Assembly: GCA_020637895.1 (NCBI GenBank)
Contig: JACKJP010000009.1
Coordinates: forward strand, 22,599-86,598
Source of the DNA: Rhodobiaceae bacterium
GTDB taxonomy: Bacteria > Pseudomonadota > Alphaproteobacteria > Rhizobiales > Tepidamorphaceae
Reading direction: 5' to 3'
Length of the DNA stretch: 64,000 bases
The position numbers and the translations under genes are program-made. Position 1 is the first letter of the stretch. Each line of letters opens with the position of its first letter. Below, one piece after another: positions 1-8,718 of the stretch. The notes below the pieces were generated by a model. It searched no databases, was not told the DNA's origin, and saw only the letters and a program-made list of their open reading frames with translations.

Positions 1-332
1 TCCTCGGCAGCCTGGGCGATCCAGCGCGCGGAAAGGCCTTTGCGGTCGCCACCCAGATCAGACGCGACCTTTGTGAAAATGACGACCCTGTCGCGCATCC
101 CCGGGCGCGCCTTGAGCCATTTTCCGATGATGGTTTCGGATTCGCCGCCCTTGTGGCCCGGCACCCAGCGTGAATAGGAATCGGCGGTATCGATGGCGTT
201 GAAGCCCTGATCGATAAAGGCATCCAGAACCGCGAAGCTTTCTTTTTCATCGATGGTCCAGCCGAACACATTTCCGCCGAGCACGATGGGTGCAACGGTG
301 AGGTCGGTTTTACCCAAATTGCGCTTTTCCAA
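1..332 (-). CDS. Aldo/keto reductase, 5' part only
   Basis: NAD(P)H-dependent oxidoreductase of the aldo/keto reductase superfamily; the first ~110 codons are present and the rest runs off the left edge. The translation begins EKRNLGKTDLTVAPIVLGG and contains the AKR cofactor/active-site stretch AIDTADSYS, with the conserved Asp and catalytic Tyr, then an IFTKVASDLGG strand. I chose a TTG start at 332 because the frame opens there with a purine-rich GAAAGGA about 8 nt upstream and no in-frame ATG fits the family N-terminus. It is divergent from the osmoprotectant importer. The substrate cannot be told from this part. Confidence 0.85.
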   Translation of the reverse strand, partial: MEKRNLGKTDLTVAPIVLGGNVFGWTIDEKESFAVLDAFIDQGFNAIDTADSYSRWVPGHKGGESETIIGKWLKARPGMRDRVVIFTKVASDLGGDRKGLSARWIAQAAE

Positions 333-553
333 GGCGAGGTCCTTTCGATAATCGGGCTGACGGAACGCTCGCGGTAACGTGTTCTTGTTATTGTTGGTTC
401 GCGGCGGCTAGGCTGTAGCGCAAGACTCAACGACCGCCGCCTCCGTGGCGGACGGCCATTGTGACCAAGCATTGGCCGGCAATGCAAGGGAACCGGTTGG
501 GCGCTTCGCGCGCTATACCGCTATCCGGAAATCGGCTGAGAGGGGAATCTGAC
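333..553. promoter_or_regulatory. Divergent intergenic region, AKR / osmoprotectant ABC operon
   Basis: About 220 bp between divergent genes, so promoters in both directions must lie here. I see no convincing -35/-10 pair, operator palindrome or terminator. The catabolic-regulon palindrome found further right is absent. Confidence 0.4.
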
Positions 554-1459
554 GTGAAAAGAATTGCTGTGGCGCTTGCCGCCTTGGTGCTGTCGGTCGC
601 CAATGCGTCGGCCGATGATGTTGTTGTTTCGTCCAAGATTGACACTGAGGGCGGTGTCCTTGGCAACATGATTCTGGAAGTTCTTGAGGCCAACGACATT
701 CCTGTTGTCGGCAAGGTGCAACTTGGCGGAACACCGATTGTGAGAGAGGCGATTACCGCCGGTGAGATCGACATCTATCCGGAATATACAGGCAATGCGG
801 CGTTCTTCTTCAACGAAGCCGACAGCGATGTCTGGAAAGACCGTGAGGCAGGCTACAAACGCGCGGCCGAACTCGACCTGAAGGCCAACAACATCGTCTG
901 GTTGGCGCCCGCGCCCGCCAACAACACGTGGGCGATCGCCGTGCGAAAGGAAATCGCAGAAGCCAACAATCTCAAGACCATGAGCGATCTGGGCAAATTC
1001 GTTGCCGGCGGCGGAAATATCAAGCTCGCCGGGTCGTCAGAGTTCGTGAACTCTGAAGCAGCGCTCCCGGCTTTCCAGACAACCTATGGGTTCAAGCTCT
1101 CGTCAGAGCAACTCGTCATTCTGTCGGGTGGCGATACCGCGGCGACGATTGCCGCTGCCGCCCGCCAGACCAGCGGCGTCAACGCCGCAATGGTCTACGG
1201 TACGGATGGCGGCATCGAGCCGTCCGGTCTGGTGGTGATGGAAGACGACAAGAATGTTCAACCGGTCTACCGGCCAGCGCCGATCGTTCGCCGGGAGGTA
1301 TTGGAACAGCATCCGTCAATCGTGAAGATTCTCGAACCGGTATTTGCCAAGCTTGATCTTGAGACGTTGCAGAAGCTGAACGGACGCGTTCAGGTCGGTG
1401 GCGAGGCGGCGAAGAATGTCGCGCATGATTATCTGAAGAGCGAAGGGCTGATCAAATAG
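554..1459 (+). CDS. osmF: Osmoprotectant (glycine betaine/choline-type) ABC transporter substrate-binding protein
   Basis: Periplasmic binding protein of the OpuAC/QAT family that captures quaternary-amine type solutes for the importer encoded just downstream. A 301-residue protein starting at GTG 554, preceded by a GAGGGG ribosome site, gives a clean signal peptide (KRIAVALAALVLSVANASA, cleavage before DDV). Longer upstream starts only add a non-signal extension. The mature part begins VVVSSKIDTEGG and has the family IYPEYTG segment. The gene order binding protein-permease-ATPase-permease matches E. coli yehZYXW. Substrate is inferred from the family; YehZ/OsmF-type systems can be low-affinity or bind other solutes. 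Confidence 0.85.
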   Translation: MKRIAVALAALVLSVANASADDVVVSSKIDTEGGVLGNMILEVLEANDIPVVGKVQLGGTPIVREAITAGEIDIYPEYTGNAAFFFNEADSDVWKDREAGYKRAAELDLKANNIVWLAPAPANNTWAIAVRKEIAEANNLKTMSDLGKFVAGGGNIKLAGSSEFVNSEAALPAFQTTYGFKLSSEQLVILSGGDTAATIAAAARQTSGVNAAMVYGTDGGIEPSGLVVMEDDKNVQPVYRPAPIVRREVLEQHPSIVKILEPVFAKLDLETLQKLNGRVQVGGEAAKNVAHDYLKSEGLIK

Positions 1460-1460
1460 C

Positions 1461-2660
1461 GTGGCGAACGAATTCGCCTTGGATGCCATAGCCGGTAGCA
1501 GGAGGCTGATTGACCGGCTGGGGATGATCGTTGCCGTCATAGCAGCCTGCGGCATCGCCTTGCCGTTCGCGACGTTTCGCGCCAACCGCATTGTCGCGGG
1601 TGAAGCGCTGTCCGTCCTTCAGGCGCTTCCCGCAGTCCAGTTGGCCATGTTTCTCGTGGTCGTGCTCATCGCAACGGGAACTGTGCTGCTCTCAAAACGG
1701 CTGCCTTACAGGCTGGCGGCAGGTTGTGCAGGTCTGTTGTGCGTACTGGTGGCGATGGGCGTTTCGGCCACATACCTGAGCCCGCCTGAGAGTGCAGCCG
1801 CCAGAGTGGGCCCGGCGGCCGGCTTCTGGCTTCTTGTCGCGGCGTTTGCACTCTCGCTTACCGATACGCTGGCGCGATGGCGGCTAAGTCCCTATCGCAG
1901 GCTGATCGCGCTTGCGCTTGCCGCCTGCGTGCTGGCAGCGCTCCTGGGGAGCGGCCTGTGGGGCGAGGTTTCCATCCTGAAGGAATATGCCGTGCGGCGT
2001 GACCGCTTCTGGGAGGAAGCGGCAAGACATGTGGCGCTTGCGTTTTCGTCGCTGGCGGCCGCGGTTGTCGCGGGTGTGCCGCTCGGCGTCGTTTGCTATC
2101 GTGTTGCTTCCGTCAGGCAGCCGCTGCTGAATGTTCTCAACATCATTCAGACGATCCCTTCGATCGCGCTGTTCGGGATTCTCATTCCGCCGCTCGCGTG
2201 GCTCGCTGCCAATGCACCACTCGCGTCGGAGCTTGGCATATCGGGAATAGGTGCGGCTCCGGCGCTGATAGCGCTTTTCGGCTACGCGCTGCTACCTGTC
2301 GTCACGAACACGCTTGCCGGACTGAACGGCGTCCCGGAGGCAACGCGTGATGCAGCCCTCGGCATGGGGATGACAGATGGACAGAAATTCCTTCGCGTTG
2401 AATTGCCGCTGGCGTTTCCGGTAATTCTGACCGGCATCCGGATCGTACTGGTCCAGAATATCGGACTTGCCACGATCGCCGCCCTTATTGGTGGCGGAGG
2501 TTTCGGCGTCTTCGTGTTCCAGGGGATGGGACAGACGGCCATCGACCTCATCCTTCTGGGGGCGTTGCCGACGGTCTTTCTTTCCTTCGCAGCGGCGGTG
2601 GTGCTCGATGCGCTTGTTGAACTGAGCGCGCGGCGCGGCAATGCAAGGTCAGCGGCATGA
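1461..2660 (+). CDS. yehY: Osmoprotectant ABC transporter permease, YehY-like
   Basis: Inner-membrane permease subunit of 399 residues. The N-terminal ~170 residues hold several extra hydrophobic helices, as in YehY. The C-terminal half is a standard BPD_transp_1 domain with the cytoplasmic EAA loop (EATRDAALGMGMTDGQKF, about residues 293-310) that contacts the ATPase. It starts with GTG one base after the binding-protein stop and overlaps the ATPase start by 4 bp (ATGA), so the four genes form a tight operon. Confidence 0.85.
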   Translation: MANEFALDAIAGSRRLIDRLGMIVAVIAACGIALPFATFRANRIVAGEALSVLQALPAVQLAMFLVVVLIATGTVLLSKRLPYRLAAGCAGLLCVLVAMGVSATYLSPPESAAARVGPAAGFWLLVAAFALSLTDTLARWRLSPYRRLIALALAACVLAALLGSGLWGEVSILKEYAVRRDRFWEEAARHVALAFSSLAAAVVAGVPLGVVCYRVASVRQPLLNVLNIIQTIPSIALFGILIPPLAWLAANAPLASELGISGIGAAPALIALFGYALLPVVTNTLAGLNGVPEATRDAALGMGMTDGQKFLRVELPLAFPVILTGIRIVLVQNIGLATIAALIGGGGFGVFVFQGMGQTAIDLILLGALPTVFLSFAAAVVLDALVELSARRGNARSAA

Positions 2661-3592
2661 TCGAAGCTGAACATCTCACGAAGCAATACGGCCCGGTGAC
2701 CGTGGTCGATGACGTCTCGCTGGTCGTGCCGGCCCGGAAGGTTGCCGCGATTGTCGGCACGTCCGGCTCGGGTAAGACAACGCTACTGCGGATGATCAAC
2801 CGTCTCGTCGAGCCGACTTCAGGCATTGTCCGGATCGATGGCGAGGATACCCGGACCATCGCCGCGCACGAGCTGCGCCGACGCATCGGATACGTGATCC
2901 AGGGGCATGGCCTGTTTCCGCATCGTACGGTCGCCCAGAACATCGCAACGGTCCCGCAGCTGTTGAAATGGAAGGCGAAGCGGATCGATGAGCGCGTCGA
3001 CGAACTGCTTGAGCTCTTTCAGATGCCGCCGGCAGACTTTCGCCTGCGGATGCCGCATGAACTGTCGGGCGGGCAACAGCAAAGGGTCGGGGTTGCGCGT
3101 GCGCTGGCATCGGGCCCGAACCTCCTGTTGATGGACGAGCCATTCGGCGCCCTCGACCCGATCATACGAACCAAAGCCCAGGACGATCTGCTCGCCATTC
3201 AGCGGCGGTTCGACACCACCATCATTCTCGTAACGCACGACATGAACGAGGCAATACGGCTGGCGGACCTGATTGGCGTAATGGACGAGGGCAGGTTGCT
3301 CCAATATGGGCCGCCCGGCGAATTGATCGCCCGACCCGCCAGCCCCTTCATCGAGGCGCTTCTCGGTGCGCACGAAGGTCCGTTTCAGCTGCTGTCGCTT
3401 ATTACTGCCGGCGAACTTGCAGAACCAGGCGAGGCGGACGGGGAGCCTGTGGATGCGGAGAGCTCGGCGCGCGACGCATATGCGGACCTTCTGTGGTCCG
3501 GCCGCACCGCAGCGCCGGTTGAACGTCAGGGCGCGCCGGTGGGGAGGATTACGCTCGAGGCTCTTGCTGCCAGGGCCGCGAGGCCGTCATGA
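2657..3592 (+). CDS. yehX: Osmoprotectant ABC transporter ATP-binding protein
   Basis: ATPase of the proline/glycine-betaine importer class, 311 residues. It has Walker A GTSGSGKTT (~residues 34-42), signature LSGGQQQRVGVARAL (~136), Walker B LLLMDEPFGALD (~158) and the H-loop ILVTHD. About 70 residues follow the nucleotide-binding domain, shorter than the tandem CBS region of OpuA/OpuCA, so CBS-based ionic-strength sensing is unlikely. Both ends overlap neighbouring genes by 4 bp (ATGA), implying translational coupling with the two permeases. Confidence 0.88.
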   Translation: MIEAEHLTKQYGPVTVVDDVSLVVPARKVAAIVGTSGSGKTTLLRMINRLVEPTSGIVRIDGEDTRTIAAHELRRRIGYVIQGHGLFPHRTVAQNIATVPQLLKWKAKRIDERVDELLELFQMPPADFRLRMPHELSGGQQQRVGVARALASGPNLLLMDEPFGALDPIIRTKAQDDLLAIQRRFDTTIILVTHDMNEAIRLADLIGVMDEGRLLQYGPPGELIARPASPFIEALLGAHEGPFQLLSLITAGELAEPGEADGEPVDAESSARDAYADLLWSGRTAAPVERQGAPVGRITLEALAARAARPS

Positions 3593-4326
3593 CAAAGGTG
3601 GGCATTCTTGTCAGAACGGCGGTGCTGGCGTTGCTGATCTTCTTTCTGGCAAGACCGGGAGCCTTCGAGGCTCTTTTCGCGCCTCTTACCAAGCGCGGCG
3701 CGCCGCCGATCTATACTCAGGCCAATCTTCTCTACCTTGCGCTCAATCATCTGGCGCTCGTCGGGATTGCCGTGCTGGCGGCGGCTATCGTTTCGGTCGC
3801 GCTAGCGATCGTGGTCACCCGGCCGTCGGGGGAGGAATTCCTGCCCCTCTCGCGGGCGCTGGCGAATATCGGGCAGACCTTTCCGCCTGTCGCGGTTCTC
3901 GCTCTCGCCGTGCCAGCGCTTGGGTTCGGCGCCGCGCCGACATTCGTCGCCCTGTTTCTCTACGGGCTGCTGCCGGTGTTCGAAAACACGCTGACCGGAC
4001 TTTCCACGCTGCCGCAGCCGGTAATGGAGGCCGCCCGCGGGATGGGTATGACGGACCGACAGATGCTTTTCCGGGTAGAGCTGCCGCTCGCCTTGCCGGT
4101 CATCCTGGCCGGCATTCGACTGTCTGCAGTCATCGCAGTGGGCACGGCAACCATCGGTTCGACGGTCGCGGCCAGTACACTCGGGGAGGTGATTATTGCA
4201 GGCCTTCTGTCAAACAACCTTGCCTTCATCCTGCAAGGCGGTCTGGTCGTCGCGGCGATGGCGGTACTGATTTATGACGCGCTTCGATGGCTGGAGGGCA
4301 GGGTCGCGCAACCGAGTGCGTCGTAA
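3589..4326 (+). CDS. yehW: Osmoprotectant ABC transporter permease, YehW-like
   Basis: Second permease of the importer, 245 residues and about the length of a minimal BPD_transp_1 protein. It has hydrophobic helices throughout and an EAA loop (MEAARGMGMTDRQMLF, ~residue 145) nearly identical to that of the other permease, so the two probably form a heterodimer. It closes the four-gene operon; a strong hairpin lies 170 bp downstream. Confidence 0.85.
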   Translation: MTKVGILVRTAVLALLIFFLARPGAFEALFAPLTKRGAPPIYTQANLLYLALNHLALVGIAVLAAAIVSVALAIVVTRPSGEEFLPLSRALANIGQTFPPVAVLALAVPALGFGAAPTFVALFLYGLLPVFENTLTGLSTLPQPVMEAARGMGMTDRQMLFRVELPLALPVILAGIRLSAVIAVGTATIGSTVAASTLGEVIIAGLLSNNLAFILQGGLVVAAMAVLIYDALRWLEGRVAQPSAS

Positions 4327-4497
4327 GCAGGTGACGCTGCGACCACGCTGAAACAAACGACAATGGAAGTTGAACGACGGCCAATGCAGGGATGAGGAAC
4401 ATTCGATGCGTCTGGCAGTTGTTATGCCGATGGATGTACCCCACCCCGAACCCCCGAGCATCCATCACCCGGAGCGTCTGCCCGTTGAACGCTCCCC

Positions 4498-4524
4498 AAA
4501 GGCCGGCCCAGAGGGTCGGCCTTT
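4498..4524 (+). terminator. Hairpin terminator candidate after the osmoprotectant operon
   Basis: A 12-bp stem (AAAGGCCGGCCC / GGGTCGGCCTTT, one G-U pair) closes a 3-nt loop AGA. Only a short T stretch follows. A second small stem (GGAGCG...CGCTCC, 4471-4495) lies just upstream. The rest of the 4327-4676 gap shows no supported gene. Confidence 0.6.
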
Positions 4525-4676
4525 CGCATTTCCGTTGGTCTGGTTGCTTGAAGGCGGCTGTTGACCTGAATATGTTGGCTTTGCTGACTATGTGCCTGCA
4601 AACGATTGTCTGGCGTCTGCCGCATTCGTTCGTCACGGCAGGCGGCGACATCAGATATTCGAGAAGTTCCTGAAAT

Positions 4677-5735
4677 ATGAATTCTCCCCACAAGCCGGCA
4701 GATCCTCCTTACGCTCCGACCGAGATCCAGTTTGCTATGGAGGTGCCGGAATTCGGCGAACTCGCGGAAATCGAACCCGGCCTGATGATGAGCCGTATGC
4801 CGCACCCCAAGCAGCCCCATGAAGTGAATATATTCTTTGTGGAGGATGAGGGCGGATGGGCGCTGATCGATACCGGTTGCGGCGAGGAATCGAAGGCAAC
4901 CTGGGACACGCTGCTGGCCGGACCGCTTAGCGACGTTACGATCACCCGGATTATCGCAACACATTTTCACGCTGATCATGTGGGGCTTGCCGGCTGGCTG
5001 GCAGAACGTCTCGGTGCTCCGGTCTTTGCGACTCGCGACTGCGAGAAGTCGCTTGCCTTCGACAATCGCCCCTACACCGCCGATGAACTCGATTGGGTCA
5101 GGCGTTTTTGCCGTATGCATGGCTACGGCGAGGGCGCATCGCGCAGTCTGCTGACTCAGCCGGAAGAATTCTACGCCGACGTCTATCCGCTGCCCGAGGA
5201 CCTGAATTATCTGCCGCTGTCCGGTCAATTGAACTTCGCAAGGCACAGTTTCGACATCATGCCTTTCAGCGGCCACGCCCCTAACCTCGTTACGCTGCGC
5301 GAGACGAGTGGCAGGATCTATATGGCCTGCGATCAGGTCATGGGCGCGCTGAGCCCGGTATTGTTCGTGAATGTGGTCGAACCCGAATACGACGCTGCGT
5401 CGGACTATTTGCACTCGCTCGACGTGATCGAACGGGAGATTCGGGCAGACGCGCTGACGCTGCCGGGGCATTTTGCGCCTTTTACCGGTCTGCACGAGGC
5501 GGTTCGCAAGGCCCGCGACAGGCAGAACAGGCGGCGCGACCGCGTTCTCGAGGCCTGCCGGCAGGGCGATCTCCAGCTTTCCGATGTAAGCGCGGTCCTT
5601 TATGGCCGAAAGCCCGATGGATATGAGGCGTGGTTCTTCGTCTCGGAGGCCCTGACGAATGTAAATCGTCTCATCGGCGAGGGCGCGCTTGCATGGGATG
5701 AGCGCGGCAGCGACAGGTTTCTGAAAGCGCTCTGA
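4677..5735 (+). CDS. MBL-fold metallo-hydrolase
   Basis: Metallo-beta-lactamase-fold hydrolase, 352 residues, with a complete set of predicted metal ligands: THFHADHVG (~residues 96-101), a His in FSGHAPN, an Asp in ACDQVMG and a C-terminal His in LPGHFAPF. A C-terminal helical extension of ~80 residues is present. It is a paralogue of the protein encoded at 14.0 kb: both share the VNI-strand/LIDTG start, the GLA-WL-ERL segment after the metal motif and the C-terminal extension. The family includes thioesterases, lactonases and sulfatase-like enzymes. In this acyl-CoA setting a thioesterase or lactonase role is possible but unproven. A half copy of the local operator lies 112 bp upstream. Confidence 0.8.
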   Translation: MNSPHKPADPPYAPTEIQFAMEVPEFGELAEIEPGLMMSRMPHPKQPHEVNIFFVEDEGGWALIDTGCGEESKATWDTLLAGPLSDVTITRIIATHFHADHVGLAGWLAERLGAPVFATRDCEKSLAFDNRPYTADELDWVRRFCRMHGYGEGASRSLLTQPEEFYADVYPLPEDLNYLPLSGQLNFARHSFDIMPFSGHAPNLVTLRETSGRIYMACDQVMGALSPVLFVNVVEPEYDAASDYLHSLDVIEREIRADALTLPGHFAPFTGLHEAVRKARDRQNRRRDRVLEACRQGDLQLSDVSAVLYGRKPDGYEAWFFVSEALTNVNRLIGEGALAWDERGSDRFLKAL

Positions 5736-5743
5736 CAGCGGGA

Positions 5744-5759
5744 TCAACGGGTGCGTTGA
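5744..5759. promoter_or_regulatory. Variant palindromic operator TCAACG-N4-CGTTGA
   Basis: Perfect 6-bp arms (TCAACG / CGTTGA) around GGTG, the same geometry as the six exact TCAACA-N4-TGTTGA sites further right with one symmetric base change. It lies 88 bp before the HIBADH-type gene at 5848. The right arm runs into TTGACC, a possible -35 box. Confidence 0.6.
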
Positions 5760-5847
5760 CCCACATTCGCTCCTGTCGATATCCTTTCCCATGTCCGGAT
5801 CGAGATGCCCCATTTGAACGAGGGCGCGGACGGGGGAGGGACCTGGC

Positions 5848-6738
5848 ATGCCGCGTATCGGATTTGTGGGCGCCGGCCATATCGGCAGCAACATGGCATT
5901 GCGGCTTATCGACAAGGGCTATCGGCTCTGTGTCTGCGATCTCAACGACGTTGTAAGACAAAGCTTCGTCGGCAAGGCGGATGTGACCGGGCGCTGCGCC
6001 GATCTGGCCGAAAGCGATATCGTGATCATGATGGTTGCCGACGACCAGCAGCTGGAAGCCGCATTGTTCGGGCAGCACGGGCTTGTTGAAGGTCTTACAG
6101 AGACGACTTCGCCCGCGCTGATTGTCATGAGCACGGTCATTCCGGCCACCGTCAGGGCCCTGCCTGAGCGCCTCAGCGGCCGGAGAATGATTATCGTCGA
6201 CGCGCCGGTAAGCGGCGGGCCGGCGAGCGCCCGGAAGGGCGCGCTTTCCATCATGGCGGGAGGCAGCGCCGCCGATTTCGAAGCTGTTCGGCCGGTTCTT
6301 GAGGATCTGGGCGAGCACGTCTTTTACTGCGGGCCACTTGGCGCCGGCGCGGCCGCCAAACTGGTCAATAACGTGCTCGGCGTCTGCAACGTCTATCTGG
6401 CAGCCGAGGCTTACGCGCTGGCACAGGCGCTCGGAACCGATCTGGCGAAGATCATTCCAATTCTGGAAGCGGGTACAGGGCGCAATTTCTGGTCGAAGTC
6501 ACTTGAGGAGACGGTCGGGCAATACAGGGCCTTCACCAATCCGGAAGCCGGATTTTATTCCATGATCGACATCGTGACGAAAGACCTGCGGCTCATAGAT
6601 TCCATACCGGAACGCGCAGACCTGGCATTGCCGATGCTGCGGGGCGTCGCAGAAGGCGTGCAGGGACTGCATGATCGCGGCGTGGCAGACAAGGTCTTCC
6701 GGCAATGGGTCGCGATCGCCGCCGCGAATGACCGGTGA
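5848..6738 (+). CDS. NAD(P)-dependent 3-hydroxyisobutyrate dehydrogenase family oxidoreductase
   Basis: Beta-hydroxyacid dehydrogenase, 296 residues. It has the Rossmann motif GFVGAGHIGSNM (residues 5-16), the family substrate loop DAPVSGGPASARKG (~119-132) and the catalytic-lysine segment GAAAKLVNNVLG (~168-179). The start has an AGGGA ribosome site. Family members oxidise 3-hydroxyisobutyrate, tartronate semialdehyde or related 3-hydroxyacids to semialdehydes. Here it probably handles a hydroxyacid or hydroxyacyl intermediate of the island. It ends immediately before the stop of the convergent CoA ligase gene. Confidence 0.82.
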   Translation: MPRIGFVGAGHIGSNMALRLIDKGYRLCVCDLNDVVRQSFVGKADVTGRCADLAESDIVIMMVADDQQLEAALFGQHGLVEGLTETTSPALIVMSTVIPATVRALPERLSGRRMIIVDAPVSGGPASARKGALSIMAGGSAADFEAVRPVLEDLGEHVFYCGPLGAGAAAKLVNNVLGVCNVYLAAEAYALAQALGTDLAKIIPILEAGTGRNFWSKSLEETVGQYRAFTNPEAGFYSMIDIVTKDLRLIDSIPERADLALPMLRGVAEGVQGLHDRGVADKVFRQWVAIAAANDR

Positions 6739-8679
6739 TCACGACGCCTTTGCGACGCGGACGATTTCCTCAAGCGCGGACGGATTGTCGAGCGCGGAAA
6801 TGTCGCCCAGCGGAAGTCCGCTATAGGCGCCCCGGATCAGTCTGCGCATCACCTTCGCCGTTCTGGTTTTCGGCAACTCCCGAACGATATGGACCTTGTT
6901 TGGCCGGAAGGCCCGCCCGAGCCTGTCATCGGCATGAGCCATCACCTTCTGGACAAAGGCCGGCTCGTCACCGTTCGCCGAAGGGGCGATAGCGAATACG
7001 ACCAGAACCTGACCCTTGGCCGGATCGTCAACGCCGATCGCGGCGACTTCGACGATCTCCGGAATTTCCATAAGGACATCCTCGATCTCAGCGGGGCCGG
7101 TACGTTTGCCCGCCAGCTTGAGCGTGTCGTCGGAGCGACCGCGGAGGAAATAATTCCCCTTGTCGTCGAGGATGGCCAGATCGCCATGGACCCAAATTCC
7201 GGGAATCGTCCGCCAATACGTATCCAGATAGCGCTCATCGTCCTCCCAGAACGACGACGTCATCCCGACGCCCGAGCTACGTATGACGAGTTCGCCGACT
7301 TCGTTGCGGATGGACTTGCCATCGGCATTGACGACATCGACCTCCATTCCCGGTACGGCCGTATTGAAACCGCCAGGCACAATCGGCCTGTGCATCACAC
7401 TGCCGACAAGGCCGCCGCAGACCTCCGTACCGCCGGAAAAGTTCACGACAGGCGCGATGCCGCCGCCGAAGTGGCGCCCGTACCAGGCGAAATGCTCCGG
7501 ATCTATTGCTTCGCCACCGGTAATGAGCAGGCGGATCGATGACATGTCGCCGGCCGTCGCCAGCTTCTCATTGGCGGCAAAGCCTCGGATCATCGTCGGC
7601 GCGCCGCCGAAATGGGTTACCTTGTAGCGCTCGATGAAGCGCGACATGCGCGACCAGTCCGGATAATCCGGCGCGCCGTCGTAGCACATCATCGTCGCGC
7701 CTCGCATGAGTGCCGTTGCGATGGCCAGGGCTCCGGCCACCCATCCCATGTCTGCTGGCCAAAAGAAGATGTCGTCCTGCTTCATGTCGAAGCAGATGAC
7801 GCCGTCATGCATGACCTTCATCGGAAAGGTGCCGTGGGTATGAACGATGCCTTTGGGTAATCCCGTGGTGCCTGAGGTAAAAAAGACCATGAACATGTCC
7901 TGGCTGGACATGGTTTCGCCTTTAGGGCCCGCCTCCGGACCGGCCGCCACATCATACCAGTCGACAACGCCTTCACCGGTCGCTTTCCCACCTTCCAGTG
8001 GCTTGAGAATCAGAAATTCAGTACCGGCTGTCGTCACCGCCTCGCGCGCGACCGCCTCGCGATCGACCAGCTTTCCACGACGCTTGAACCCCGCTGTAGC
8101 AACGAGCGCACGGGCACGGCATAGCGTGAGGCGCGACGAAATTGGTTCGGCCCCAAAGCCGCTGAAGAGCGGCATGACGACGGCGCCGACATAGGTAATC
8201 GCGATCATCGAAATGATGGCTTCAATTCCAGGCTCGATCAAAAGCCCGATCCGATCGCCTTTCCTGATGCCAAGCTTTGTCAGCCCACCGGCAAACTTTC
8301 GAACGCGGGTGTGAAGTTCGGCGTAGGTGACCTGCGACTGCTCACCGTCCTCGCGCTCGGCAATGACGGCCGGCTTGTTCGCCGTTGCGGGGTCTTCGGC
8401 AAAGGCGAAGATCGTATCGACCCAGTTGATTTCGCCGCCGACGAACCATTTGGGAAATTCGGGGGCGCGAGAAAGGTCGGCGAACTGATCATAGGGCCTG
8501 GACCATTTGACCTGACAGAAATCGAGTATTTCAGCCCAGTACCGATCCGGCTGCTCGATTGAGAGGCGGTAGAAATCGTCATAGTCGTCGATGCCCAGCC
8601 GCTCCATGATGAGCGTGACGTTGCAGCCGGCCTTCTGCTCCTCGCTTGGATACCAGATATCGGACTCCGAGGTTGCCAT
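6739..8679 (-). CDS. AMP-forming acyl-CoA synthetase, acetyl-CoA synthetase-like
   Basis: Adenylate-forming ligase of 646 residues that would activate a carboxylate with ATP and CoA. The P-loop is FFTSGTTGLPKG, followed by the WPADMGWVAG stretch, the GGEAID and NFSGGTEVCGG adenine-binding region, the HGDLAILDDKGN hinge and the GKRTGPAEIEDVL loop. The N-terminal ~80 residues resemble the ACAS_N extension of acetyl/propionyl-CoA synthetases. It differs from canonical Acs, so short-chain specificity is only likely. It sits 39 bp downstream of the enoyl-CoA hydratase gene and shares its promoter. Confidence 0.85.
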   Translation of the reverse strand: MATSESDIWYPSEEQKAGCNVTLIMERLGIDDYDDFYRLSIEQPDRYWAEILDFCQVKWSRPYDQFADLSRAPEFPKWFVGGEINWVDTIFAFAEDPATANKPAVIAEREDGEQSQVTYAELHTRVRKFAGGLTKLGIRKGDRIGLLIEPGIEAIISMIAITYVGAVVMPLFSGFGAEPISSRLTLCRARALVATAGFKRRGKLVDREAVAREAVTTAGTEFLILKPLEGGKATGEGVVDWYDVAAGPEAGPKGETMSSQDMFMVFFTSGTTGLPKGIVHTHGTFPMKVMHDGVICFDMKQDDIFFWPADMGWVAGALAIATALMRGATMMCYDGAPDYPDWSRMSRFIERYKVTHFGGAPTMIRGFAANEKLATAGDMSSIRLLITGGEAIDPEHFAWYGRHFGGGIAPVVNFSGGTEVCGGLVGSVMHRPIVPGGFNTAVPGMEVDVVNADGKSIRNEVGELVIRSSGVGMTSSFWEDDERYLDTYWRTIPGIWVHGDLAILDDKGNYFLRGRSDDTLKLAGKRTGPAEIEDVLMEIPEIVEVAAIGVDDPAKGQVLVVFAIAPSANGDEPAFVQKVMAHADDRLGRAFRPNKVHIVRELPKTRTAKVMRRLIRGAYSGLPLGDISALDNPSALEEIVRVAKAS

Positions 8680-8718
8680 GACTGTCTCTCCCTGAAAGCT
8701 GCTTTTCTTTGTTGGTGG

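Noticed and set aside
4370..4673. Short overlapping open frames between the osmoprotectant operon and the MBL gene
   Set aside because: They cross the terminator hairpin, lack ribosome sites and show no family pattern.
4422..5915. Long 497-codon frame antisense to the MBL gene
   Set aside because: It is the mirror of the real gene in GC-rich DNA. Its sequence is rich in Arg, His and Pro without domain patterns, and the MBL motifs on the other strand are decisive.
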